Shown here: piece by piece, positions 36,161 to 47,029 of the stretch
Layout of the letters: each line of letters starts with the position of its first letter
How positions within the stretch are numbered: position 1 is the first letter of the stretch
Assembly: GCA_021234155.1 (NCBI GenBank)
Contig: JAJEKV010000093.1
Coordinates: forward strand, 4,007,647 to 4,071,646
Source of the DNA: Isoetes taiwanensis
Taxonomy: Eukaryota > Streptophyta > Lycopodiopsida > Isoetales > Isoetaceae
DNA: 64,000 nucleotides
Direction of reading: 5' to 3'
Program-made: the position numbers and the translations under genes
The notes under the pieces: generated by a model
The model's database searches: none
What the model saw: the letters and a program-made list of their open reading frames with translations, nothing else
What the model was told of the DNA's origin: nothing

Positions 36161-39100
36161 CGTGGATAATGCATGCTAATTATTAATAATAGTAAGGATT
36201 TCATTATTCCTTATATACCTTAGCTTCCCCAATGCTTCCGGCTGTGGGATATTTCATCAAAAATGCCAAGAACCCTAAAACTCGAGAATCTTGAGATCTG
36301 TCTAATTTGTTCGGAAACAACCATGCAATCATGATCTTAAGCCGCCAAATAACTTATACAATGTCAAGAATGCATCGAGAGAAAAAAAGACAAAGAATCG
36401 AACTGAATTAGCCAAAACGCAACAAAATAGTGGAATTTGAAAAGGGGATTTCGTGCTCAGAAAAAATTGGGGGGCTTTGAGGGTGAAAAGTGATTGATTG
36501 CCTTGAAGAAGAACCGGCTTTTGAATTATTGACAAATTCATGCAAATTCCTTGACAATATACCTGTTTGATCCTGCTACCAAGACTCGAGCTTGGGATTA
36601 CTATTGTTTGCCTATGTGTACCTGATTCAAATGAAAATCCGAGCCTTGTTATCAAATTATGAGTACTCTATATCGACCTGGTGATAGAAATTATTTATTT
36701 TGACTTGCATTATTTCCCTGTTACACTCCATTCCGAAAGTTAAAACACTTTAGTTTTGCATTTTGGCATCTTGAATGCAAGTGTCTCCTAGCCATAATGT
36801 TTGTCTGAACTGTCATCATAGATTTGAGGCTATAGTTAAAGTTATTGAAGCATAAATCAACTCCCAGCTCAATAGCACTCAAGGACAATTCTTAGAGTCA
36901 TTAGATGGACATATTATGCATGAATACTGCATGAAAAGCAAAATGTGCACTCATTCTTACTAGCTAAAATGCATCTTCGCCTCTGCTCATACTTCATCAC
37001 AGTCAGCCTCTCAAAAACTCAAAGAGCCAAGAATTAGGCCTCTATCTGCAAAGGCCACCAAGGATCATTGAGTGCAGACATTTTAGGAATAGACAAAAGT
37101 ATCAGATCTCAAAAAGGAAGAGCCAGTATCGAGTTTTGAAATCTAGCTCTCTGCCAGGGATATTGACCAAAGATTGACTTGGTCAGGAGTGCTTTTTTTT
37201 ATCTATCTACACTTATCAGAAACTTTCTGACCTTTGCCCCAAGATACTCATAGGTCTTGTGCAGCCAGGGAGGCAAGAATCATGATCAAAATCTATTTGG
37301 ATTGCATTTGGCAAATTTTCTTGTGAGACGGACTTTTCACCCTTCGAGGGGAAAGCTAAGTTAGATAATTGTTTAGGCATTTTTTGGATCTTTATCACTT
37401 TCCAGTGGTTGCCTTAAGCAACACGGAGGTTCTAAACCACGAGGGTTGAAGGTTTTGCCGGGAACACCTTCAACGGGGGTAAAAAGCCCGGACCCGAAAA
37501 TTGAGCCCATAGTTCCTTTCCCCTACAATATAGAAACAAGGGAGCGATTTTTGCTCCCCTTTTCCTCTGCCGTCGGCGCATATGGACCTGCTTTGTGGCT
37601 ATGGAGGCCTTGTTTGCGGCAACACAGTAGCTTAGGTTTGCTTAGTTTTGAAGTTGTTTTCCTCTATTTTTGTCGGAAGCTCTTCATGCGGGGCGATAAG
37701 CAAAGGACTTCGGGGAGCAAAAATACCAAAAATCATTCTATTTCTTTCTATCTCGTGAATGGCGGTGATAGAGCTTGTATCCTTGGTTGTGGTAGCAAGA
37801 TTTCAGTTGTAAAGGCCAACATGGCCCGGATGGCCCGACATCCTTGGTTCTAGCAGGGGCTCGTACATGATCCTTGGTTCTAATCCACGAGGCTTACGTG
37901 TTAATCCGCAAAAGCAAGTGATGCAAATGAATAAACACCGGTGAAAAAGGAACAAACTTTAGTTTCTTGAAGCGGGGTTCTTTTGCTATCACCATTTTTA
38001 CATGGGGTAGCATCTAAGCGGTTTTCCTCAAGCCATTACTTATGAAGGCAAAGCTCTATAACAAGAACTTGGTTCCTATTTTTTACGTTGCAAGACCGAT
38101 CCGCCTCATAAAAGCTTGCGGTAATGGTCGTTCTCAAAGCGGGAACCCATCTTAAGAGTTGTACTTCGTAAGCAGGGCTTTGTTACTTCAAATCTTTGTA
38201 AGCAGGGGTGTGTTATTTCAAGTTTTTCTGCTAATCTTAGCTTTTGCGAATCCCCTGTTTTCATAGGTGGCCAAACTTCTTAAGTAGTTTATTTTTTGTT
38301 TCTTCATTGATTTACTTGTTTATTCCAGTGATTTTGCTTGTTTTTGGCTATTTTTCTTTCTCCAAATGCAAGCACAGCGGCATTGGATGCAGGGAAAACC
38401 AACATCGCCATCTACCATGTGTCTGCATTTTTGCAATGGTTAAAAAAACAGTGATGGAAAGGAACAAACCTGCACTATAAGTTATTGTTAGAAAAAACAA
38501 TCAATGCAAAGCAACAAATCACCGGGTTAACCAGTTATCCAGAATTGGAAGACCTGACTTCCATTCCGGATTGTAGGGGATTGACACGTCATCTCGGAAT
38601 ACACGCCCGGGAATTTATCGACCCTTGTTTCTATATCGTATTTGAGAGCATGTGGTTTTATTGAAAGAATATCATAGAATTCAAAGATTAAACAAGGTCT
38701 TTAGCAAGACGGCGGTTGCCCTCCATGGCGGGGGGGGTGATGTGGCTTAAATCATAGTCCAAAGTCATGTTTTGACAATCAAATCAAATTGCTACTTCTA
38801 GACAATAGAATACTTGATACCATGACTTTATTGGAATTGGCCTGAAGAAATATTTGGTGCTCGGCATGGAAGAAGTATTGCAGAAGCATAAGGACAAGTG
38901 TAATAGAGCAGAGAATGGAAATACATGTTTTGTTAGCATAGAAATGAGAGAACTGCTTGAAGACCTCTGATCAATTTTTTGTCACGAAGAGCTTCAAACA
39001 TCTGAGGAGCAGGTTTTGTAGAGGAATGAAACATTGATGCATAGCCTAACTCCAAACCTCGCAATGTCATCACTTCCCAGTACTCACAATATTTAAAGCT

Positions 39101-39453
39101 ATAGGTCTTCATCTATAGCACCATTAAACGAGTCACATCACGTGGATGTATTAGATAAGGAAATAAACATTCGACATGGAGCATTTCTATATAGTGTGGA
39201 ACTACGTATCTTCACTTGGGTATTTGGATATATTCCATACATGTTTGAATTGGAACCAAATTATTAGGATCACAAATGGCATGTAGCAGATGGTGCAAGT
39301 TGAAATTGTAGTAACATACATGATCCACAACATGGTGGGAAAGTTATAGTTAGTTAGTTACATGGTTGAACCTTGGTTGTGATGCCAAATGTTACACAAT
39401 AATCTCTTAGTGCTAAGCAACACACCAAGAGGGCGGATCCTTCATGAAAATCA
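36161..39453. other. Unassigned intergenic sequence
   Basis: No gene recognised. It holds the second copy of a 33-36-base block (37487-37522) shared with 15946-15978, an ORF of 135 codons (37446-37853) without recognisable domains, and two loosely repeated 'GTAAGCAGGG.TTTGTTA' segments near 38168-38220. Confidence 0.4.
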
Positions 39454-41480
39454 TTATATAATGGGCCCCAACCTTTTCAAGGCTTTATCCCATACCCCAC
39501 ATACCCCCTCAGCAAGCCAAGCCAAAGCTAAACCTTCCTCCAAGGTATTCTTCCGTGTTCGATCCATTGGCACATGTGCTAATGAAGCTAAATCATCATC
39601 AACTCCTACCATGGCTAATGCCAAATGTCTCCTGATGTCGGATTCCCCAATTTCATCGAGATATGACCCGTTGAACGATTCACCAAATTTTGTTGCAGGC
39701 CATTGCAAGCCATTTTGTTCTTCTCCAACCAACAATTTCACCTAAAAACAATGTTTTGGTGAATTTTCACAATTTAGATGGAATTTTATAAAAGGTTGTT
39801 TGATAATGCATAATTTGTTTCATTTAGTAAGCCTACCCTGCTTATTCTAGAACGAAACTGAGATGACTGGCGCAAACAAGCAACTGCTGCAACTGTCATG
39901 TTTTTCATTTCAACGCCATTGTATTGGCTCTTTAGTTGAGGATCAATAAGCTCCCCCATATTTTCTGCCTCAAGCAATGGTCTACTCTGAAACTCCAACA
40001 TTAGGAAGGGTCAGCTTCTGGAAACATATTTGCAAATCTTCCCTACCCATGCCACTAAATTCTCTTGTCCTTCAGGCTTAGACACATCGATTGGTTGTCT
40101 TCTAGTTATAAGCTGCAGCAACACTACACCAAATGAGTATACGTATGTTTTCTCATTTATTTTCCTAAACATGAAATATTCAGGAGCGAGATACCTGTAT
40201 TTGAGATTGTAAACAAATGAATTAGTATGTGTGAGATGTCATTTTGTAGATAAAGGTTATTAGTGTTTATACCCTAGAGTTCCAACAACATATGGGCATG
40301 TAATATGGGATGAATTTGATGGAGCCCACTTTGCAAGTCTAAAGTCAGATATCTGAATGCACTAGCATCATCAGTGGTGTTCATCTTTAGCATTTCTCGA
40401 TTATATTTACCAACCCGAGCCCGAAAAATCTGGCTGAAAAAGAATATTTGTCGATTTCACAACTCTATGAATAATTGGTCGTGGACAAGAGTCATGCAAA
40501 TAGCAGAAATCTTTGGCAGCATCCACCGCAATTCTAAATCTTGCTTCCCAAGGCAACACCGACTTGAGATCTTTCCCTGCAAAATATGAAGTAAAAACGA
40601 TGTTGCAATGTGGAGCATGCAATGAATGCTTTTCAAGAATTCTTACCATAAAGATTCTCTTCCAGGTTCCCATTAGAGGACAAGGCGTACACTAGAATCG
40701 GGCTTCTTTCATCCACACAAAGAACCAAGTAAATTCACAATATTAGGGTGGCTTAAAGTCACGAGAATTTCTACTTACGTGCCGAGCTCTTAGCTTCGTT
40801 CGGCACCTTCATTCAAGCATTTAACGACCACTACCTTCCCATCATTTAATATACCCCATACACTTTATTGCATCCTCCGGTTCCAACAAGATTTTCTGGC
40901 AACATAAAACCATGTTCATATAGTGAGCTAGGTCCTAAAGACATAATGCGCGCTAGGATAAGAGAGTAGTACCTAAAGAAAACTTACATGTTGCTTTTTC
41001 AAGATCCTCATATTTGAAGCATGTACAATTATTTTTCTGGCAAAGAACTCTCAATTTCCTAGTAAATTTTGTCCTTGATAGCCCTACATGTTTTTATCAC
41101 CTCGAGGTGCTTCCGACATTGGAAGACAACCATTAGCCACGGTATTATTATTTTCCGGTTGAATATTTTGACAAACACCCTTTATGATGCCCGGCTTGGA
41201 GGGACAACATAACCACGATAAGATCGACTAAGCGGCGAAGATGAAACCCGCAACCTTCTCTTGGGGTATGCAACATGCCTGTTACTTGGTGAATCTTTAA
41301 TTGTGTCCTTAAGCATATCAGGCAATTCCAGAGTTGCACACAAGAGTTCAAAAGTCTCAGAGCAATAGCAAATTATATGTTGCGCTTCTTGAATGCATGA
41401 ATTTAATAGGGATTGGAAAACAGAAGCGAGCGGTGATGATGAAGAAGTGGGATGCTTGCGTATTCTCATTAACTCCATGC
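39454..41480 (-). pseudogene. RLCK-VI-like protein kinase gene, catalytic motifs degenerate
   Basis: Minus-strand, intron-containing receptor-like cytoplasmic kinase remnant. From 5' to 3': N-terminal Ser-rich region (41478-41180), CFKYEDLEKAT (about 40990), glycine-loop region (ENLVGTGGCNKVYG, followed by a frameshift, about 40870), helix E and catalytic loop ([16 protein letters not shown] to STNILF, 40580-40440), activation segment (40360-40265), YLAPEYF and SFGVVLLQLITRRQPIDVS (40200-40030), subdomain XI (LIDPQLKSQYNGVEM, about 39940), and a C-terminal tail DIRRHLALAMVGVDDDLAS (about 39620). The tail and wording match the plant RLCK-VI group as I know it. HRD is HRV (40461-40469), DFG is DFR (40338-40346), and the subdomain IX Asp is Tyr (TYVYSFG, 40140-40148). 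Loss of the catalytic Asp plus the frameshift indicates a pseudogene. A pseudokinase cannot be fully excluded. Confidence 0.8.
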
Positions 41481-43475
41481 ATCTACCGGGTGTACAAAAA
41501 GAAACAAATATTCATATGTTATGATTGGACAAAATTGACCTTACAAACATAATGCAGACTAGACACTTAAATACAAAATCCTTAGGAATAGTTAGGTCTA
41601 TATGGTACGCGTTAACATCCTATAAAGCATAAGATTTCTGTCTTGACATTGATGAAAACACTTCTTTCACTTTCTTCTTCTTTATATTTCATTATCCTCC
41701 CAGAATGTTGGTATATCGGCATCAATCCCATCTCTCAACCATAACAAACATCCCACATATAGCATTACGTTGGTATATCTTGTAAATTCCTTCCTAACAT
41801 CTTTTTTTCACCAAATTGCTTAATCACCTTTTACTTGCATAAGCATGCCTCTTAACCTCTACATCTTAAATGGGCTACCAACACATAACAATGTTGTCCA
41901 TTCAACGCCCATAATTTGTTGCTTTATCTCTCAAGCATCTTAAATGTAATTTGGCTTTCCCCAAACATAGTTTTGGCTTTCTCTCCAACAAAACCCGCAA
42001 TGCTCATTTGCTTATTATAAAAAGGCTATCCCTAATTCTCCACATCCCTTTGCCCACGCTCAAAGACAAATTATCATTTTTCCACAATCCCCATGGTCCT
42101 CATCTTAAGCCGAGTTAGTGGCATAATAACTCCATATCTCAATTTTTCCAATCCCTCGGATCATTAAGTGAACTACAAATATCCAAGATGCTATGTCTAT
42201 GTTTCGATCCATACCGACTCTTGAATTGACAGAAAACTAAACTTACTTAACTACACTATCGGTAGCCGCCAAAGAAGCACAATAACACAAGCACTATTCA
42301 CAAATTGGTATATGATACACAAGCTAGAGACAACCGCCTCTTCCTCTTGTCAAGCTTCATGCAGCCCCTTTGCTATCCTTGTTGCCTTATTCCCAGTTTT
42401 GTAAGGCACACTAGCACTCATCAAATAAGAGCCGCACCGCAAAGTCCTCCGGCTTTTGCACTACAACAAACTACTCTTTTTTCTTATATCTTGGATGTTT
42501 GGACCTCCATGCATTTTGCAAGACAACCGCAACATCTTTCAAGCATCGGTTTTCAAATAGAAACTACGCATTGGCATAATATTCCGAAAAGACCAAAACA
42601 AATCATGCCAAAATGATCCATAAGATCCGGATGCGGGTTTGCCAATCATGGTCGTGAATGACAAAGTAAATAAGGTTGAGAACCAAACATAGAAGAAAAA
42701 TGGAGGCCTCAAATATCCAAGTCCGGTTGACAAAGAGATCCCTTCTATAAGGGCCTTAAAAGTGTCACAAATGCAAGGAATATAAGAAAAAAAAGCGTTC
42801 AAGCTAGCAAGAAAAGTGTACCGTGTTTATCCAAAAGATGTTTGCCATAATCTTCATCCAAAAGATGCCGCCATAATCACTCAAGGTCCTCAAAACTACC
42901 AAAATTTATCTTGAAGAACGAGGGAACATGATATCTTAAAAGCTCGCATTTAAATCGTGGACTTGATTGAATACCATTCTTCCTCATCATAAATTAAGGT
43001 CGAAAATCTTTAAAAATTCTTGTTCTCTCGTCCCAAATTATCCAGGGATTGTCACTGTGTATCTATTTGGGCATGTTGCAAATAGATCCGACGACTCGGA
43101 CGACCTGCAGATCTTTAGAGGTCCGCATGCGAAATGATCCTTCTTAGGTTAAACACTAAAATAGTGATGCTTGAATTCTTACTTATCCAGCAGGAAATGC
43201 CACCATAGCCTTCAGAGGGGAGACAAAACAAGCTAGCCATGGAAACCACAGCCAACTGGCGCCGATCAAACCTCCTGGAAAATAGTTAGCAGAAAATGAA
43301 GCAAGAAAAAACCCTGACTCGGTCTGTTGGGAAACGAGGCAAATGCCGGATCGTAGGAGTTGCATCATTCCCGCATGGCCTCCATGCATCCAAACTTCCG
43401 GTTAGCCGGTATGCACAGCAGCCGCCTGGCAACAGGGATGACCTAACATTTACAGCTTACAACAGGTTTTTAGCA
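41481..43475. other. Unassigned intergenic sequence
   Basis: AT-rich, short ORFs only (longest 103 codons at 42305-42616, not recognised). It separates the kinase remnant from the invertase. The last part should contain distal invertase promoter sequence. Confidence 0.4.
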
Positions 43476-43529
43476 GTTTTTGGCATATTCTAGGTATATG
43501 CTAGCATATACCATGAATATGCCAAAAAC
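43476..43529. promoter_or_regulatory. 54-bp near-perfect palindrome upstream of invertase
   Basis: Centre between 43502 and 43503. The inner 20 bases (43493-43512) form a perfect palindrome, GGTATATGCTAGCATATACC. After a 2-bp mismatch on each side, the outer arms (43476-43490 and 43515-43529) pair completely over 15 bp. It lies 185-238 bp upstream of the invertase ATG. It could be a cruciform-forming site, a dimeric factor site or a MITE-like remnant; no function is shown by sequence. Confidence 0.7.
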
Positions 43530-43713
43530 CCACATAAACAAGGGGCAACCCAAAAAAGAAAAGAAAAAGAAAACACAAGCATGTGCATACACATCTAGTT
43601 TTTAGATACAATGGAAATTTTCTGAAGAGGATAGTGCTCATGAAATACCATACCTTAGAGCTTGATAGCAGAAAAAGGGAAGGTTTTGTTGCATAGGCTA
43701 TTAAGTAGTAGCG

Positions 43714-45510
43714 ATGGGAGCAGCAGAGCAGGAAGCTGAGAGAAAGCCATGCTTTGGCATTTCCTGTTACAAATCCGCACAAAAGCGATCTACACCATTA
43801 TTTCTCTCTGCAGCTTTGGTACTGATAGCAGCAATCTTTACGGCTTCATTCCTTGCCAGATCTGCCCAGAACGCTCCAAAAAATCTCGCAGCCCCCAAAT
43901 ACTTTGAAGAATCCGAGCATGGCAGTTCCGGCCGTACCGCCTTCCATTTCCAGCCCCAAAAAAACTGGATGAATGATCCAAATGGACCCATGTTCTACAG
44001 CGGATTTTACCATTTGTTCTACCAATACAACCAGCATGCAGCGATCTGGGGCAATATAAGCTGGGGCCATGCCGTTTCCGAGGATTTAATCAATTGGGTT
44101 TTTCTTAACCCTGCTCTGCAGCCTGATGAATGGTATGACATACAGGGGGTATGGTCTGGATCTGTCACCATGGTAGATGGAAAACCTGTTGCTCTCTACA
44201 CAGGGATTTTAAATGATGCTTATGAAGAGGTTCAGAACTTGGCCTTTCCCTCGAATCTGTCAGATCCATTTTTGCAGATTTGGAAAAAGGGAGATCAGAA
44301 TCCTGTCTTAAGACGCCCCAAGGGATTTAAAGAATTTCGAGATCCTTCTACTGCTTGGAAAGGAAAAGATGGTTCATGGAGAATGCTAATTGGTTCTCAG
44401 ATTAACGGAAATGGAGTAGCTCTTTTATATAGAAGCTCAGATTTTATAAACTGGGAACTTTCGGATCTGCCCCTTTATTCTGTTTCGGAAGATGGCATGT
44501 GGGAATGTCCTGATTTTTTCCCTGTTTCTTTGAACTCAAAAACAGGGTTAGATTATACATTAGAGCATGGAAATAGTGCAAAATATATTCTGAAGTTAAG
44601 CTTGTTTGATAGACAGGTTGATGCATTTAAAATAGGGAGTTATGATCTCAATACTGATACATTCGTTCCAGATGATAGCAGTGCGGAATTTCTTGTGGAT
44701 TATGGCAGATTTTATGCTTCTAAAAGCTTCTACGATGAGAAAAAACAGAGGAGAATCTTGTGGGGCTGGATTAGTGAATCTACAAGTATTGAGGAAAACA
44801 TTGCAAAGGGATGGGCTTCTATTCAATCAATTCCAAGGCAAATATGGTTTGATTTTGGGAAGCAGATGCTTTTACAATGGCCAATTGAAGAGGTCGAAAC
44901 ACTGAGAAAAGAAACAGGCTTCTTTTTATCAGATTTCAAGCTGAAGCAAGGGGCTAGATTCAAATTTGAGAGTGGTAGAGGTCTTCAGCTTGATATTGAA
45001 GCCTATTTTCAAATACCCAACATGGATTTGCTGGAGTTCGAAGAAGAAAAGACATTTGAAAATGGAAGTGATGCCTGCAAGAAAAGCACAGGGCCAGCAT
45101 TTGGGCTGCTGCTACTTGCATCAGAAGATCTGCAAGAGTACACTTCTGTTTTTTACAGGTTGACCAAGTCTTCTTCAGGAGTTAGGGTTCTTCTTTGCAG
45201 TGATCCTGGCAGGTCTAGTTTGGGAAAAGATTCGAGAGAAAAGATGTATGGAAGTTTTTTGAAGATTGGAAATGAAAATGAAAACATGTTGCATTTGAGA
45301 GTGCTGGTGGATCACTCAGTAGTGGAATGTTTTGCACAGGGTGGCAGTACTGTTATGACATCTAGAGCTTATCCAACATTTGCATCTGTCCAAAAACAGG
45401 CCCATGCCTTTGCATTCAACAATGCCTCCACTGCCATCATCCTTGTTAATATTTCTGTGTGGGAGATGCAAAATTCTATCTTTATGAATTATAATAATAT
45501 TGTGGATTGA
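43714..45510 (+). CDS. GH32 acid invertase (beta-fructofuranosidase), intronless
   Basis: 598-aa protein, uninterrupted. It hydrolyses sucrose to glucose and fructose (or terminal fructose from fructans). Residues 1-26 are cytosolic-type, 27-48 a single hydrophobic segment (signal anchor), then about 28 residues before the GH32 five-blade propeller. Catalytic residues: nucleophile D88 in WMNDPNGP, transition-state stabiliser D210 in FRDP, acid/base E264 in WECPDFF. Other family motifs: LFYQYN (101-106), WGHAVSEDLINW (117-128), QGVWSGS (144-150). The C-terminal beta-sandwich has the DHSVVECFAQGG segment. WECPD with proline is usual for cell-wall invertases and some fructan exohydrolases (vacuolar ones have WECVD), whereas the N-terminal anchor is vacuolar-like with a shorter propeptide. 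An in-frame TAA 9 bases before ATG fixes the start. Most plant invertase genes have several introns and a 9-nt mini-exon for DPN; this one has none. Confidence 0.95.
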   Translation: MGAAEQEAERKPCFGISCYKSAQKRSTPLFLSAALVLIAAIFTASFLARSAQNAPKNLAAPKYFEESEHGSSGRTAFHFQPQKNWMNDPNGPMFYSGFYHLFYQYNQHAAIWGNISWGHAVSEDLINWVFLNPALQPDEWYDIQGVWSGSVTMVDGKPVALYTGILNDAYEEVQNLAFPSNLSDPFLQIWKKGDQNPVLRRPKGFKEFRDPSTAWKGKDGSWRMLIGSQINGNGVALLYRSSDFINWELSDLPLYSVSEDGMWECPDFFPVSLNSKTGLDYTLEHGNSAKYILKLSLFDRQVDAFKIGSYDLNTDTFVPDDSSAEFLVDYGRFYASKSFYDEKKQRRILWGWISESTSIEENIAKGWASIQSIPRQIWFDFGKQMLLQWPIEEVETLRKETGFFLSDFKLKQGARFKFESGRGLQLDIEAYFQIPNMDLLEFEEEKTFENGSDACKKSTGPAFGLLLLASEDLQEYTSVFYRLTKSSSGVRVLLCSDPGRSSLGKDSREKMYGSFLKIGNENENMLHLRVLVDHSVVECFAQGGSTVMTSRAYPTFASVQKQAHAFAFNNASTAIILVNISVWEMQNSIFMNYNNIVD

Positions 45511-46395
45511 ATTAATTGAAGAGTATATCCTTGAGGAGATTCATCGCCAATATTTTTCCAACGACCAATGCACTCTCACCCATGCTTAGCCTATGGCACA
45601 TAAAGTTTGAATATATACTTGTTATACACAAGTTACATATGCACATAAGCACACGAGTAACTTAAATTTCTTTAATTTGCGTGTCGACAAAGTTATGGGT
45701 AAGCATCGGCACCAGGGTTCAAAATTAGAATTTTCCATAACTAGTAAAAATGCCTGCTTATATTTAAGGCTACCGAAAATACATGAATTTATAATGTAAT
45801 TTCACGAAATCCTTAGAAAATATTACGAAAATGACAAATGAAAAAAAAATGCCGGAATTTTTTTGGTTATCGAAAATTTTTGGCATTGCCGATTTTTGAA
45901 GGACTTAATCCCCCATTTTTGAACCATGATCAAAGACATATTGGTTTGTTGTGTTTATATGTCCATGAAGGATCGCCTCTACACCAAAGATTACGGTGTA
46001 GAAACACCGCCAACATCGTTATGTGAATGTAAGGTAAATGGCATTCGGATGGGTGAAATCGTAGAATGTAAGGTAAAAGAGGTAGAATGCAAAGTAGAAA
46101 CCAAGAATGCAAGGTAGAATGTCGTTGTAAAATTGTTCGCCATTTTTGTTTCAGAGATAAATATTCAGTGAAGGAATTGGTGCCACATGGCGCGCGATCA
46201 TTGGCTCCCTGGCCAGAATGCCTTTTACCTTACCTTTATGTTGCCTAAATGTTGGAAATATGTTTTCATCCTCCCTTTTGGTTTTGGTTCTGACAGCTTC
46301 TTTTGTAAGCTAAGTTAAGGTAAGCATTGTTACACTGTACCATATCTTGGCAAAAACCACAGGGACATATTATGGCTCCTTATCGGACTCTCTAG
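45511..46395. other. Invertase 3' flank, otherwise unassigned
   Basis: AT-rich 3' UTR and flank. A short GT-rich part at 46020-46110 repeats 'GAATGTAAGGTA' three times. No gene recognised. Confidence 0.4.
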
Positions 46396-46985
46396 TGTAA
46401 AGGGTTGTTTTTTGGTTATCATTATTGGTGTAGGCTGATATTTAGTTATCAGTACAAGAGGCACCTTATACCTCCTCAACTAGTTGATATACGTGCCCCC
46501 GCCTCTTGCATTTGCTTCAATTATGCTAGATCTGCTGAATATACACAGACTTTAGGCCCTGTGCTTGAAGGCATTTTCGATTACCCAACTCTTCAAGAGC
46601 GTAATGCTGCATTTGCTAAGACTTTGCTTACTTCTACTTCGTCGTGCTTTGATACTCGCGCTTTTTTTTTGCTCATGCTAGTAGAAAATACTTTCCTGAA
46701 AATGCATGGTTTGACGTTGACTGCAAACTTGCTCATGATAAATATTGTACTTAGAAGAAACTCAAGCTCTTAGCCCATATTACTAAGAAAAAGTTCACAT
46801 CATAAGTAGAATATACTAATGTACGTGCTATAGGACAGCGTGCTTTCATCTGGGGCCATTCTACAATAGATCGTATGTTTACATTGCGTATACTTATTGC
46901 ACATAGCCGAAGCTTGAAACAAACCTCTATATATACTTTGTGGATTTTACTTCTGTTATTATGCTATATATTTTGGCAAAAATTG
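46396..46985 (+). mobile_element. LINE fragment, endonuclease-RT linker and RT start
   Basis: Plus-strand remnant. Frames around 46480-46790 give a tail like ARRYFPENAWFDVDCKLAHD, the post-endonuclease linker. Then RAFIWGHSTIDRMFTLRILI (about 46840-46900) matches the conserved 'F..GHST.D.IFTLR.LI' RT motif that precedes the FRKAFDTVPR palm. It therefore belongs to the same broad LINE type as the copies at 10-13 kb. It stops abruptly at the edge of the 47-48.7 kb foldback. Confidence 0.6.
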
Positions 46986-47029
46986 CAAGCGCTTAAGGCT
47001 CCACAAGATCTTTAAAACAATTTATAGGG

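Noticed and set aside
37446-37853. 135-codon ORF
   Set aside because: No recognisable domain, no supporting context, and it starts within a repeated 33-base block.
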